Part shown: in pieces, positions 1 through 6,843 of the stretch
How the letters are laid out: the number at the start of each line of letters is the position of its first letter
Numbering within the stretch: the stretch's first letter is position 1
Origin: an uncultured Acetatifactor sp.
GTDB lineage: Bacteria; Bacillota; Clostridia; Lachnospirales; Lachnospiraceae
Length of the DNA: 34,034 nucleotides
NCBI GenBank assembly: GCA_947625255.1
Contig: CANQNT010000039.1
Location: 1 to 34,034, forward strand
Direction of reading: 5' to 3'
The notes under the pieces: model-generated
The model's input: only the letters and a program-made list of their open reading frames with translations
The model's database searches: none
What the model was told of the DNA's origin: nothing
Program-made: the position numbers and the translations under genes

Positions 1-78
1 TATTCCTACGCTGCCAATCTTCCCTGGCATACAGTTATGGATTCTGTAAGAGATTTATACCGGATTGTGTATGCCTGA

Positions 79-405
79 AAGTGCCAGAATATTTCTGGCA
101 TCCGCCATACCAGCGCCGGCGTGAAGCTGCGGCTGTCTGGCGGCGATCTGAAGGCTGTCCAGGGGGACGGCGGATGGAGTACCCCGGACATGGTGACAAA
201 GAAATACGCCCATATTTTGGACGAGGACAGACGGACGCTGACCGCAGAGATGGAAAAAAAATTTTACCAGACTGCCGGCAATCTGGACGCCCCGAAGCCT
301 GTGGAACAGCCCGCGCCCGCTGCGCCGGTAATCGACCCATCCGCGCTGGCAACGCTCCTTACTTCGTTTATTAGCAAACTCGGAGGAACGGCCATAATAC
401 AATAG
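79..405 (+). pseudogene. Truncated tyrosine recombinase (integrase) C-terminus
   Basis: The plus-strand frame ending at the stop at 403-405 reads as the last part of a phage/ICE-type tyrosine recombinase. It has an IRHTS box (the R-H-T-S part of the catalytic H-x-x-R motif), then SGGDLKAVQGD, GGWSTPDMV and KKYAHILDEDRR. The Tyr in KKYAH is the expected nucleophile. A Pro/Ala-rich tail follows, as is common in this integrase group. An in-frame stop at 76-78 and unrelated sequence before it mean the core-binding domain and first catalytic Arg are missing, so this is a remnant. It ends about 160 bp from the 3' end of tRNA-Arg, the usual position for an integrase next to its attachment site. The recombinase identity is firm; the decay is judged only from the 78 upstream bases visible here. 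Confidence 0.7.
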
Positions 406-433
406 AAAATATGCTTCGCCTATTTTCTATTGT
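399..433. repeat. Perfect 13-bp inverted repeat (hairpin)
   Basis: The arms 399-411 (ACAATAGAAAATA) and 421-433 are exact reverse complements with a 9-nt loop (tgcttcgcc). The hairpin overlaps the integrase stop codon. No T-tract follows on either strand, so it is not a classical intrinsic terminator. Confidence 0.7.
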
Positions 434-447
434 CATGAATAAAGAAA

Positions 448-559
448 GCCGAAAACCTCGAACGTGAGAAACTTCGTTTCTCACTGTCGCGAGCGTCGCC
501 GTATGGAAATGCAAGCATTTCCATACGGCTCGTGCTTCGCGCATATCAAGGCTTTCGGC
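448..559. repeat. Nested inverted-repeat cluster next to tRNA-Arg
   Basis: Three nested structures are visible. An outer imperfect stem pairs 448-462 with 545-559 (12 of 15 positions, core GCCGAAA/TTTCGGC). Inside it is a 9-bp hairpin, 464-472 with 476-484 (GTGAGAAAC, 3-nt loop), and a 15-bp hairpin, 498-512 with 515-529 (GCCGTATGGAAATGC, 2-nt loop). The whole block could fold as a branched cruciform or RNA. No coding frame explains it. It lies between the integrase remnant and the tRNA 3' end, so it may be the end of a mobile element, or it may stop tRNA transcription, which runs into it on the minus strand. Confidence 0.65.
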
Positions 560-567
560 GTGTTTGC

Positions 568-644
568 TGGCGTCCGCGAGGTGACTCGAACACCCGACCT
601 ACCGCTTAGGAGGCGGTCGCTCTATCCATCTGAGCTACGCAGAC
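568..644 (-). tRNA. tRNA-Arg (anticodon CCT)
   Basis: The minus strand folds as a complete cloverleaf. The acceptor arm GTCTGCG pairs with CGCGGAC (one G-T wobble). The D arm is GCTC/GAGC, the anticodon arm ACCGC/GCGGT with loop CTCCTAA (anticodon CCT, reading AGG), and the T arm has the TTCGAGT loop. Discriminator G and an encoded CCA (568-570) end the gene. It lies 30 nt downstream of the DUF3881 stop on the same strand. The 3' end faces the integrase remnant, which fits use as an attachment site. Confidence 0.95.
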
Positions 645-674
645 TGAAAAAAATTGAAAATCGGGAATTCCAGA

Positions 675-1556
675 TTACTGTGGGTAATTAATGTATCCCT
701 GGAGCCAAATCACTCCTTTAAACCTGCGTCCCACCTGTGGTTCTCCCAACAAATCTATTATATTGATTGCAACGTCAAATGTCAATTCATTCGCGCAAAT
801 TTTTAGTAAATAAATTTGTTCGCCGGTCACGCTGTTGGTAACCATCTCCATTTCCAGAATTTCCCCCAGTACCGAGTATTGATCACATTCCACGCCGTAA
901 GGCATAAAATAAGTATCCACCAGACTGAAAACATCTTCTCGCAGAATCTTACGGGAAATGGATGTATACATATCCATGTCTTCCAAGGTCAGGGTCTCAA
1001 TGGCATCCTCGTCACCTTTGCGGGCGGCAGCCATAAGATTGTGCCGATTAGCGTTTTCCCGCTTACCGCGCTTGATCTGCTCCTCGTCTTTCATAATGGG
1101 AAGCATCACCATGCCCTCCAGGGACAGCGCCGTCAAGGTAACGCTGGTTCCCCGGATGGGAAGCTGGTCGTTTGTTTTGGCTTTTACATAAGGAATCATA
1201 TTTTGAAGATAAAATATTAACGAAATTCCGACATTTATATCATCACAGACTCCCGCATAGGACTCTTTTGCCGCATGACGCTCCACAGAAACATCTTCCG
1301 TGGTAGTGATCTCATTACCCCTTAAATAAGGATAATAATATTCATAAATGAATCGATCCTCCTCGTCAAATTCTCCACATACGGCAATTCCAATTCTACT
1401 GGCAAAATTTTTGCAAAATTCTCCCAATAAAACCTCATCCTGATTGATGGTATAGGCCCGTTCATCAGAATTCATAATGACATCGGTTAATAGATCTTTC
1501 AAGCGCGTGCGATCTTTAAATTCACTAAAGCCAATCGCTCTCATATACTTATGCAA
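675..1556 (-). CDS. DUF3881 family protein, function unknown
   Basis: A soluble protein of about 293 residues that I recognise as DUF3881, a family seen mainly in Lachnospiraceae and without assigned function. I see no signal peptide, membrane segment or catalytic motif. The frame is open to a GTG at 1565, but family members begin M-H-K-Y-x-R-A-I-G-F. That matches a TTG start at 1554-1556, which has AAGGTG six bases upstream, whereas the GTG would sit almost on top of that site. The product is rich in Glu/Asp and ends in a basic WLQGYINYPQ tail. It is separated from serS by 109 nt and followed by tRNA-Arg. I see no convincing promoter of its own, so read-through from serS is possible. Confidence 0.75.
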   Translation of the reverse strand: MHKYMRAIGFSEFKDRTRLKDLLTDVIMNSDERAYTINQDEVLLGEFCKNFASRIGIAVCGEFDEEDRFIYEYYYPYLRGNEITTTEDVSVERHAAKESYAGVCDDINVGISLIFYLQNMIPYVKAKTNDQLPIRGTSVTLTALSLEGMVMLPIMKDEEQIKRGKRENANRHNLMAAARKGDEDAIETLTLEDMDMYTSISRKILREDVFSLVDTYFMPYGVECDQYSVLGEILEMEMVTNSVTGEQIYLLKICANELTFDVAINIIDLLGEPQVGRRFKGVIWLQGYINYPQ

Positions 1557-1665
1557 AAATTTCACCTTCTTTCTGTATCCATTTAATAGGAAAAAACCTC
1601 AATGCTCTCTATTTTATGCTACAATTCATTCCGCATCATTGACAGACAAACGAACCGCAGCCTCT

Positions 1666-2943
1666 TTATTTTAAAAATTCTTGTCCTCCCATATAAGGTC
1701 TGAGCACTTCCGGAATTCTTACGCTACCGTCGGCTTGCAGATTGTTTTCCAGGAACGCGATCAGCATACGGGGCGGTGCAACTACCGTATTATTTAATGT
1801 ATGCGCAAAGTATTTTCCTTTTTCCCCACTAATGCGGATTTTTAATCTTCTGGCCTGCGCGTCACCTAAGTTGGAACAGCTTCCCACTTCAAAATATTTC
1901 TTCTGTCTGGGAGACCATGCTTCCACATCGTAAGATTTTACTTTCAAATCCGCCAGATCGCCCGAGCAACACTCCAAGGTTCTCACGGGAATATCCATGG
2001 AACGGAACAAATCAACAGTATTTTGCCATAGTTTGTCGAACCACATCGCGGAATCCTCAGGCTTACATACCACGATCATCTCTTGCTTCTCAAACTGGTG
2101 AATGCGGTAAACGCCTCTTTCCTCAATTCCATGGGCCCCTTTTTCCTTACGGAAACAAGGGGAATATGAAGTCAGGGTTTTCGGCAGCTGATCTTCAGGA
2201 ATAATGGTATCAATGAATTTGCCGATCATGGAATGTTCGGAGGTTCCAATCAGATAGAGATCTTCTCCCTCGATCTTATACATCATGGCATCCATTTCCG
2301 CAAAGCTCATCACACCCGTAACCACGTTGCTGCGGATCATAAACGGCGGAATACAATAAGTAAAGCCTCTGTTAATCATGAAATCTCTGGCATAGGCGAT
2401 AACGGCGGAATGAAGTCTGGCAATGTCCCCCATCAGATAATAAAATCCATTGCCCGCGACTTTACCCGCGCTGTCTAAGTCAATACCGTTAAAGCGCTCC
2501 ATAATTTCCGTATGATAAGGAATCTCAAAATCCGGTACCACTGGCTCGCCATATTTGGTTACTTCCACATTTTCACTGTCATCCTTACCGATAGGCACGC
2601 TGGGATCAATGATATTAGGAATTACCATCATGATTTTGGTGACTTTTTCCTGCAGCTCCGTCTCTTTTGCTTCCAACTCCGCCAGCCTCTTGGCCCCTGC
2701 GGCCACTTCCGCTTTCAAGGCCTCAGCCTCTTCTTTCTTTCCCTGGCCCATCAGTTTGCCGATTTCCTTGGAAATCTTGTTTCTTCTGGATCTTAAATCA
2801 TCCGCCTCCTGCTGTGTCTTCCTGGCCTCCGCATCCAGTGCGATCACCTCGTCCACCATAGGCAGCTTTTCATCTTGAAATTTCTTTTTAATATTCTCCT
2901 TTACCGCATCCGGATTTTCCCTCAAAAACTTAATGTCTATCAT
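1666..2943 (-). CDS. serS: Seryl-tRNA synthetase
   Basis: Charges tRNA-Ser with serine in the cytoplasm (class II aminoacyl-tRNA synthetase, homodimer). The 425 residues have the expected layout: an N-terminal coiled-coil arm (about residues 30-105, heptad-like and rich in Lys/Glu) that grips the tRNA long arm, then the catalytic core. Motif 2 is FRKEKG...RIHQFEKQE and motif 3 has the Arg of APPRMLIAFLENN. The serine-site TxE appears as GTSEHS, and motif 3 reads LNNTVVAPPR rather than the usual bacterial LNGSGLAVGR (see findings). The start is ATG with AAAGGAGA upstream. It follows DUF4446 by 15 nt, so it is probably the last gene of the parA-parB-DUF4446-serS unit. No T-box leader is visible. 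Confidence 0.97.
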   Translation of the reverse strand: MIDIKFLRENPDAVKENIKKKFQDEKLPMVDEVIALDAEARKTQQEADDLRSRRNKISKEIGKLMGQGKKEEAEALKAEVAAGAKRLAELEAKETELQEKVTKIMMVIPNIIDPSVPIGKDDSENVEVTKYGEPVVPDFEIPYHTEIMERFNGIDLDSAGKVAGNGFYYLMGDIARLHSAVIAYARDFMINRGFTYCIPPFMIRSNVVTGVMSFAEMDAMMYKIEGEDLYLIGTSEHSMIGKFIDTIIPEDQLPKTLTSYSPCFRKEKGAHGIEERGVYRIHQFEKQEMIVVCKPEDSAMWFDKLWQNTVDLFRSMDIPVRTLECCSGDLADLKVKSYDVEAWSPRQKKYFEVGSCSNLGDAQARRLKIRISGEKGKYFAHTLNNTVVAPPRMLIAFLENNLQADGSVRIPEVLRPYMGGQEFLK

Positions 2944-2958
2944 AACTTGTCTCCTTTA

Positions 2959-3495
2959 TTAGTTTATTTTCTCTCCTAACGCAATTTCCAAAGCCTCCGC
3001 CTCTTCATCGCCCAAATCAAGCGCGCTTGTTCCCGCCTTAATCTCTTTGGTATATACATAGCAGCCCTCCGTGCTATGCACGGAATTTATAATAAAACCA
3101 TTATCACGCTCATCCAAAAGGCACAAACTGAAACTGAGCTGTCCTCCCATCTGGTGAAATGCATCATATTTTACAAGTCCGACCTTTTGATAAGCATATT
3201 CCAGCCTTTTACTCAGCGCCTTTAGCTCCCTTTGGTTGCTTTCGGTATTAATTTTCAAAAATTTATTATCCTCAATTATTGAGATAATATCCTGTTCCAA
3301 GGTTTTGCCATCATTGCCCATGGTAAAACTGTCAAGGCGTTTTCTTTGCTGATTCACCTTTCCATAGAGAAGAATGACCAATAGTAACAGGATCAATACC
3401 AGCACACCCAGAGCCAACAAAATGTACACCAAACTCCCTATATTAAAGATCCCGAAACTGCTCAAGTTCCGAAAGGTACTTCCAAACCTTATCAT
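2959..3495 (-). CDS. DUF4446 family membrane-anchored protein
   Basis: About 178 residues. A single long hydrophobic segment near residues 18-45 (GSLVYILLALGVLVLILLLL) anchors the protein. It is followed by a coiled-coil-like stretch and a small C-terminal domain with the QMGGQLSFSLCLLDE...GFIINSVHS pattern that I associate with DUF4446. The family has no established function but often sits next to parB. A TTG at 3528 would add 11 residues and overlap parB, but the ATG at 3495 has GAAAGGAG six bases upstream and is preferred. It sits between parB (19 nt) and serS (15 nt), so one transcript is likely. A membrane protein co-transcribed with ParAB could link origin segregation to the cell envelope; that is inference. 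Confidence 0.8.
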   Translation of the reverse strand: MIRFGSTFRNLSSFGIFNIGSLVYILLALGVLVLILLLLVILLYGKVNQQRKRLDSFTMGNDGKTLEQDIISIIEDNKFLKINTESNQRELKALSKRLEYAYQKVGLVKYDAFHQMGGQLSFSLCLLDERDNGFIINSVHSTEGCYVYTKEIKAGTSALDLGDEEAEALEIALGEKIN

Positions 3496-3514
3496 TTGCA
3501 CTCCTTTCTTATCT

Positions 3515-4402
3515 CTATTTCTGACCAATCAAATCCAGTAATCGCTCCAAATCATCGTGATTGTAAAACTCGATTTCAATTTTGCCGGAACCCTTTCCTT
3601 TGGAAGAAATATTTACCTTGGTGCCAAGTCTCTGCTTTAAGCGATTTCCAATATCCTGATAAATTGCCTGCAAGGCCTCATCGTCCTTATCCTTTTGAGG
3701 CTTTTCTTTTTCAGACTTTTGAAGATTCTTCACAATTCTTTCCACATCGCGCACATTTAATTTCTCACGATAAATTCTTTGCGCGATCCGATGCTGTTCC
3801 TCTGGATCTTCCACCATGATCAGTGCGCGGGCATGTCCCGTAGTGATCATGTCATCTATAAGCATTTGCTGCACTTTATCGGATAGCTTCAATAAACGAA
3901 TCGCGTTGGTCACAGCCGTACGACTCTTGGAAACTCTTTCCGCTACTTCTTCCTGTTTTAACTTAAATTCTGTCAAAAGTCTCTGATAGGCCAATGCCTC
4001 TTCAATAGGATTCAAATCCTGCCGCTGAATATTCTCAATCAAGGAAATTTCCACAATTTCCTGATTGGAATAATTTCTGACAATTACCGGAACTTCTTTC
4101 AGACCGGCTAACTTCGCGGCGCGCCATCTTCTTTCGCCTGCGATGATTTCATAATGGTCATCCCGATTCTGTACCAAAATCGGCTGCAAAAGACCAAACT
4201 GCTTGATAGAATCAGCAAGCTCCTGCAAAGATTCCTCTTCGAAATTTTTGCGTGGCTGCCCCCTATTGGGTTCTACATTGGTAATTTTCACCATGGTTGC
4301 ATTTTCTTTTGTCTCTGACTCTTTCTGAACTTGTTCTTCCTCCGCCTTTTTGGGAGGAATCAGGGAATCAAGGCCTTTTCCTAATCCTTTCCGCGTTGCC
4401 AA
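3515..4402 (-). CDS. parB: Chromosome partitioning protein ParB (Spo0J)
   Basis: A 295-residue ParB/Spo0J homologue that binds parS, spreads on DNA as a CTP-dependent clamp and loads SMC near the origin. Visible features are the basic N-terminus MATRKGLGKGLDSLIP (ParA-contact region), the ParB/Srx CTPase domain with NIEPxQPRK-like and GERRWRAAK motifs (about 50-125), the helix-turn-helix region around VAERVSKSRTAVTNAIRLL (about 150-175) and a C-terminal dimerisation domain. The start is ATG, 31 nt from the parA stop. Two parS-like sites lie about 1.1 kb away, upstream of parA. Length and motifs are typical, with no sign of damage. Confidence 0.96.
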   Translation of the reverse strand: MATRKGLGKGLDSLIPPKKAEEEQVQKESETKENATMVKITNVEPNRGQPRKNFEEESLQELADSIKQFGLLQPILVQNRDDHYEIIAGERRWRAAKLAGLKEVPVIVRNYSNQEIVEISLIENIQRQDLNPIEEALAYQRLLTEFKLKQEEVAERVSKSRTAVTNAIRLLKLSDKVQQMLIDDMITTGHARALIMVEDPEEQHRIAQRIYREKLNVRDVERIVKNLQKSEKEKPQKDKDDEALQAIYQDIGNRLKQRLGTKVNISSKGKGSGKIEIEFYNHDDLERLLDLIGQK

Positions 4403-4433
4403 TGATGATCACCTATCCTTTCGCAAGTTTTTG

Positions 4434-5198
4434 TCAAGCCATGTTTTGTATGACTTCGTCCGCTAAAAGCATATATGCTTCTGCTCCAGTTGATTTTGGA
4501 TCATATAAATTAATGGGAAGTCCATAGCTGGGTGCTTCCGCAAGACGAATATTTCTGGGAATAATTGTCTTGTATATATGCTGAGACAAATTATCCTTGA
4601 CGTTTTCCACGACCTGCATGGAAAGATTCGTTCTGGCATCATACATGGTAAAGACCACACCCTCCAAATCCAACTTTGGATTCAATCTTGTTTTTACCAG
4701 ATTTACCGTATGAATTAACTGGCTTAGTCCCTCCAACGCGTAATATTCACACTGAATAGGAACCAACACACTGTCAGCCGTCGTCATGGCGTTAATTGTA
4801 AGCATATTTAAAGAAGGCGGACAATCTATAATGATAAAATCATAGAGGCCTTTCACATAATCCACTTCATTTCGTAGTATGTATTCCTTTCTGTCCACAC
4901 CGATCAATTCAATTTCCGCGGCAGAAAGGTTTACATTCGATGGCACTAAAGACACCCTTGGTATGACCTCCGTAATGATACAGTCTCTGATACTGCATTC
5001 ACCAAGCATCAGCTCGTAAATGGTATTATCCAAATCGTTTTTTTCCACGCCGAATCCACTTGTGGTATTTCCTTGCGGGTCCGTATCCACGACTAATACC
5101 TTTTTCCCCTTTGCGGCAAGGCAGGACGACAAATTGATTGCCGTCGTTGTTTTGCCGACACCACCCTTTTGATTTGCTATCGCAATTGCTTTTCCCAT
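4434..5198 (-). CDS. parA: Chromosome partitioning ATPase ParA (Soj)
   Basis: A deviant-Walker ParA/MinD-family ATPase of 254 residues. It cycles between monomer and DNA-bound dimer, and with ParB moves origins and regulates DnaA. The deviant Walker A is KGGVGKTTT at residues 11-19 (signature Lys11 and Lys16), switch I is the DTDPQGN motif, and Walker B is IIDCPPS. A TTG at 5207 extends the frame, but the ATG at 5198 gives the normal MGKAIAIANQKGG start. GGAAAGG lies 11 nt upstream of that ATG and only 2 nt from the TTG. It is the first gene of the parA-parB-DUF4446-serS unit, with a good extended -10 promoter about 60 nt upstream. Confidence 0.97.
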   Translation of the reverse strand: MGKAIAIANQKGGVGKTTTAINLSSCLAAKGKKVLVVDTDPQGNTTSGFGVEKNDLDNTIYELMLGECSIRDCIITEVIPRVSLVPSNVNLSAAEIELIGVDRKEYILRNEVDYVKGLYDFIIIDCPPSLNMLTINAMTTADSVLVPIQCEYYALEGLSQLIHTVNLVKTRLNPKLDLEGVVFTMYDARTNLSMQVVENVKDNLSQHIYKTIIPRNIRLAEAPSYGLPINLYDPKSTGAEAYMLLADEVIQNMA

Positions 5199-5257
5199 TC
5201 GTCTCAATACCTTTCCAGTAAGAGATTCTCACAACCCATCGTTGATGAACAGTTACC

Positions 5258-5266
5258 ATTATAACA
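5258..5266 (-). promoter_or_regulatory. Extended -10 promoter for parA operon
   Basis: The minus strand carries TGTTATAAT, a perfect -10 with the extended TG motif. No good -35 lies at 16-18 bp, which is normal for extended -10 promoters. Transcription would begin near 5251, about 53 nt before the parA ATG. Confidence 0.6.
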
Positions 5267-5396
5267 CTGATTTTCCAATATAGCTATACCTATTATGCAA
5301 AAAAATGGATTGCTAATTAACGGCAGATCAATTCGGTCAACCGCTGAGTGACACCCATCCCCGTCAAGAATTCCATTCAGAAATACACTCGTTCAG

Positions 5397-5466
5397 AAAA
5401 AACGTAGCGGCCACTAAGTTCAGCCGCGTCCCAGCAGACTTGCTTCGTTAAGTGCCGACCTTTTTT
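5397..5466. terminator. Bidirectional terminator-like structure
   Basis: Six A's at 5397-5402 and six T's at 5461-5466 flank a GC-rich structured block, so either strand would end in a U-run. On the minus strand a GCGGC/GCCGC stem (5423-5427 with 5407-5411) is followed four bases later by TTTTTT. On the plus strand GG(c)CACT near 5410-5416 can pair with AGTGCC just before the T-run. It would keep minus-strand transcripts from the accessory genes from entering parA. The stems are short and imperfect. Confidence 0.4.
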
Positions 5467-5546
5467 ACGCCTTTCATGAAATTTTTTCCCTATACGGGCT
5501 GAGTACTGACAGATAGTTGAACTGTTTCCAACGGAACAACAGAAAA

Positions 5547-5579
5547 TGTTTCACATGAAACATTTTTTCACATGAAACA
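5547..5579. promoter_or_regulatory. Tandem parS-like sites (ParB binding)
   Basis: The 16-mer TGTTTCACATGAAACA at 5547-5562 differs by one central base from the canonical bacterial parS (TGTTTCACGTGAAACA). A second copy, TTTTTCACATGAAACA at 5564-5579, differs from the first only at position 2. The copies are in the same orientation, 17 bp apart start to start. They sit upstream of parA, about 10 kb from oriC, where ParB would nucleate. Confidence 0.85.
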
Positions 5580-5790
5580 TTTTTCGCAATAGATTACCTT
5601 TCGCATATTTCATTTTTTATTTATATTGCAATATTCGCAAATTCTAAATATTCATCTGCTGGATTTTCTCGAAGCAAAAACACTTTAGATATAGCAATAT
5701 AAAAAAATCACATATTGCTAATACACCAAGTATCCCAACAACTACTTATATAGTTCTTTTATTTTGAAATATCATAAACTCTTTCACAAA
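5580..5790. repeat. AT-rich non-coding DNA with palindromes and spaced TTCGCA motifs
   Basis: No gene is visible between the parS pair and the DUF1287 stop. The stretch holds a perfect palindrome ATATTGCAATAT (5623-5634), an inverted repeat TAGCAATAT/ATATTGCTA (5692-5700 with 5712-5720, 11-nt AT loop), and TTCGCA at 5583, 5600 and 5634, i.e. spaced 17 and 34 bp. The function is unknown. It may only be AT-rich spacer, but the 17-bp step equals that of the adjacent parS copies. Confidence 0.35.
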
Positions 5791-6450
5791 TTACTCAGTA
5801 ATTCTATAATGACCAACTATATCGTTTCGGTTTTCAAGAATGTCCTGTTCATATTTTTCCTGCCATGAATCATTATGATGTATTACATACGGTACGCCGT
5901 TTTCATTTCTTCTGTCAGAAACAATTCCTATATGGTTTTGAAAAATTACGACATCCCCACCCTGCCATTCTTCTATTGCGGTAATATCTGTAGTAAGACT
6001 TATGGCAGAGTGTAAAAAGTAAACCTTTAGATTTCTTACACGCCGGAAATCAATATTTCTATCCGGCTCATCAATACTATAATCGCTTGGATTTATTTTC
6101 ATATCCTCTTGTATCAAAGTCATAAGGTCATAGCCGGCATTTTTCAGGGCATTAGCTACTACGTCAGTACACACTCCATATCCATCATTAGGATAGCCTG
6201 TTTGATAATATTTACTTTTATATTTAGGCTTTAAAGCGATATAATCCAATGCTCCCTGCAAAATATCTGCCTGATCATCGATGCCATCACGATCTTTATC
6301 TACCGTACTATGAACCTGTTCAATAATCGTGTTGTATTTGCTGGGTAATCGTTCCGGAGAAGTATTCTGATAGCAAAACAAAATATAACCGCCAATACCG
6401 GTAAGAACCAATATGCACATTATAAAAAAAATTTTTATTTTATTTTTCAC
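5791..6450 (-). CDS. DUF1287 family secreted or membrane-anchored protein
   Basis: A 219-residue protein with an N-terminal hydrophobic segment (about 7-26) that acts as signal peptide or anchor, so the rest is outside the membrane. The body matches DUF1287, which resembles the NlpC/P60 cysteine-peptidase superfamily. Cys94 lies in GVCTDVV, His173 in NHIGIVSD and His191-His192 in YVIHH, candidates for a Cys-His catalytic set. Residues 51-59 (DKDRDGIDD) form an EF-hand/dockerin-like calcium loop before the domain. No substrate can be assigned; cell-wall peptide cleavage is an inference from the superfamily. The start is GTG with GGGGAG about ten bases upstream. It stands alone between the parS region and a decayed stretch. 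Confidence 0.75.
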   Translation of the reverse strand: MKNKIKIFFIMCILVLTGIGGYILFCYQNTSPERLPSKYNTIIEQVHSTVDKDRDGIDDQADILQGALDYIALKPKYKSKYYQTGYPNDGYGVCTDVVANALKNAGYDLMTLIQEDMKINPSDYSIDEPDRNIDFRRVRNLKVYFLHSAISLTTDITAIEEWQGGDVVIFQNHIGIVSDRRNENGVPYVIHHNDSWQEKYEQDILENRNDIVGHYRITE

Positions 6451-6626
6451 TTTTCTCTTCTCCCCTGCCTTTTTCCAAGTATTCGAAATTGCGGCTTTCC
6501 TTAAATGACAGTAAAATCAGTACGCACTCAGCCCCTGGCACTGTTGTAAAAATATCATCACCCATAATTACCCAGCGGAATTGTCCTAAAGATATAGAAA
6601 ATTAGATGCCTATTTTATAAAATAAT
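6451..6626. other. Spacer with a possible minor ORF, no clear gene
   Basis: On the minus strand a 41-codon frame (6440-6565, ATG at 6565) runs into the DUF1287 start and overlaps it by 11 bases. It has no good ribosome binding site and I do not recognise the product. It could be the tail of a lost gene or a chance frame. I see no promoter with both boxes. Confidence 0.3.
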
Positions 6627-6770
6627 TCATTCTGTCCCATTAACATCTTTTAGACTGTAAAAAGCCCAAATTGCCCGCCCAATAAACTCTGTTGTTTCCT
6701 CGCCATAAATCGCATCCTGCGTTTTTTGCATTGTTTTATCATCCTGATATAGTTCGGCCATCATCAACAT
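6627..6770 (-). pseudogene. Small remnant resembling the TipAS domain of MerR-type regulators
   Basis: A minus-strand frame of about 47 residues ends at 6627-6629. It contains LMLMMAELYQDDK, then IYGEETTEFIGRAIWAFY. The pattern (aromatic-Asp-Asp, Gly, then an acidic helix ending in AI) resembles the C-terminal end of TipAS, the drug-binding domain of TipA/MerR-family regulators. Stops lie just upstream in the same frame (next to residues EIAFE and NQDVS), and no DNA-binding part is present. I read it as a decayed gene end. The family assignment is tentative. Confidence 0.3.
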
Positions 6771-6843
6771 TAATTTTGAAACATCCTGATTTTATTCAAA
6801 AGCAATCTCTTATATTTTCTGTTATTTTTCCTGGCATTACTGT

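Noticed and set aside
1..78. Open frame at the left edge ending in a stop at 76-78
   Set aside because: Only 25 codons are visible, with no recognisable motif; it does not continue the integrase.
2944..2958. Possible T-box leader for serS
   Set aside because: Only 15 nt separate serS from DUF4446, so there is no room for one.
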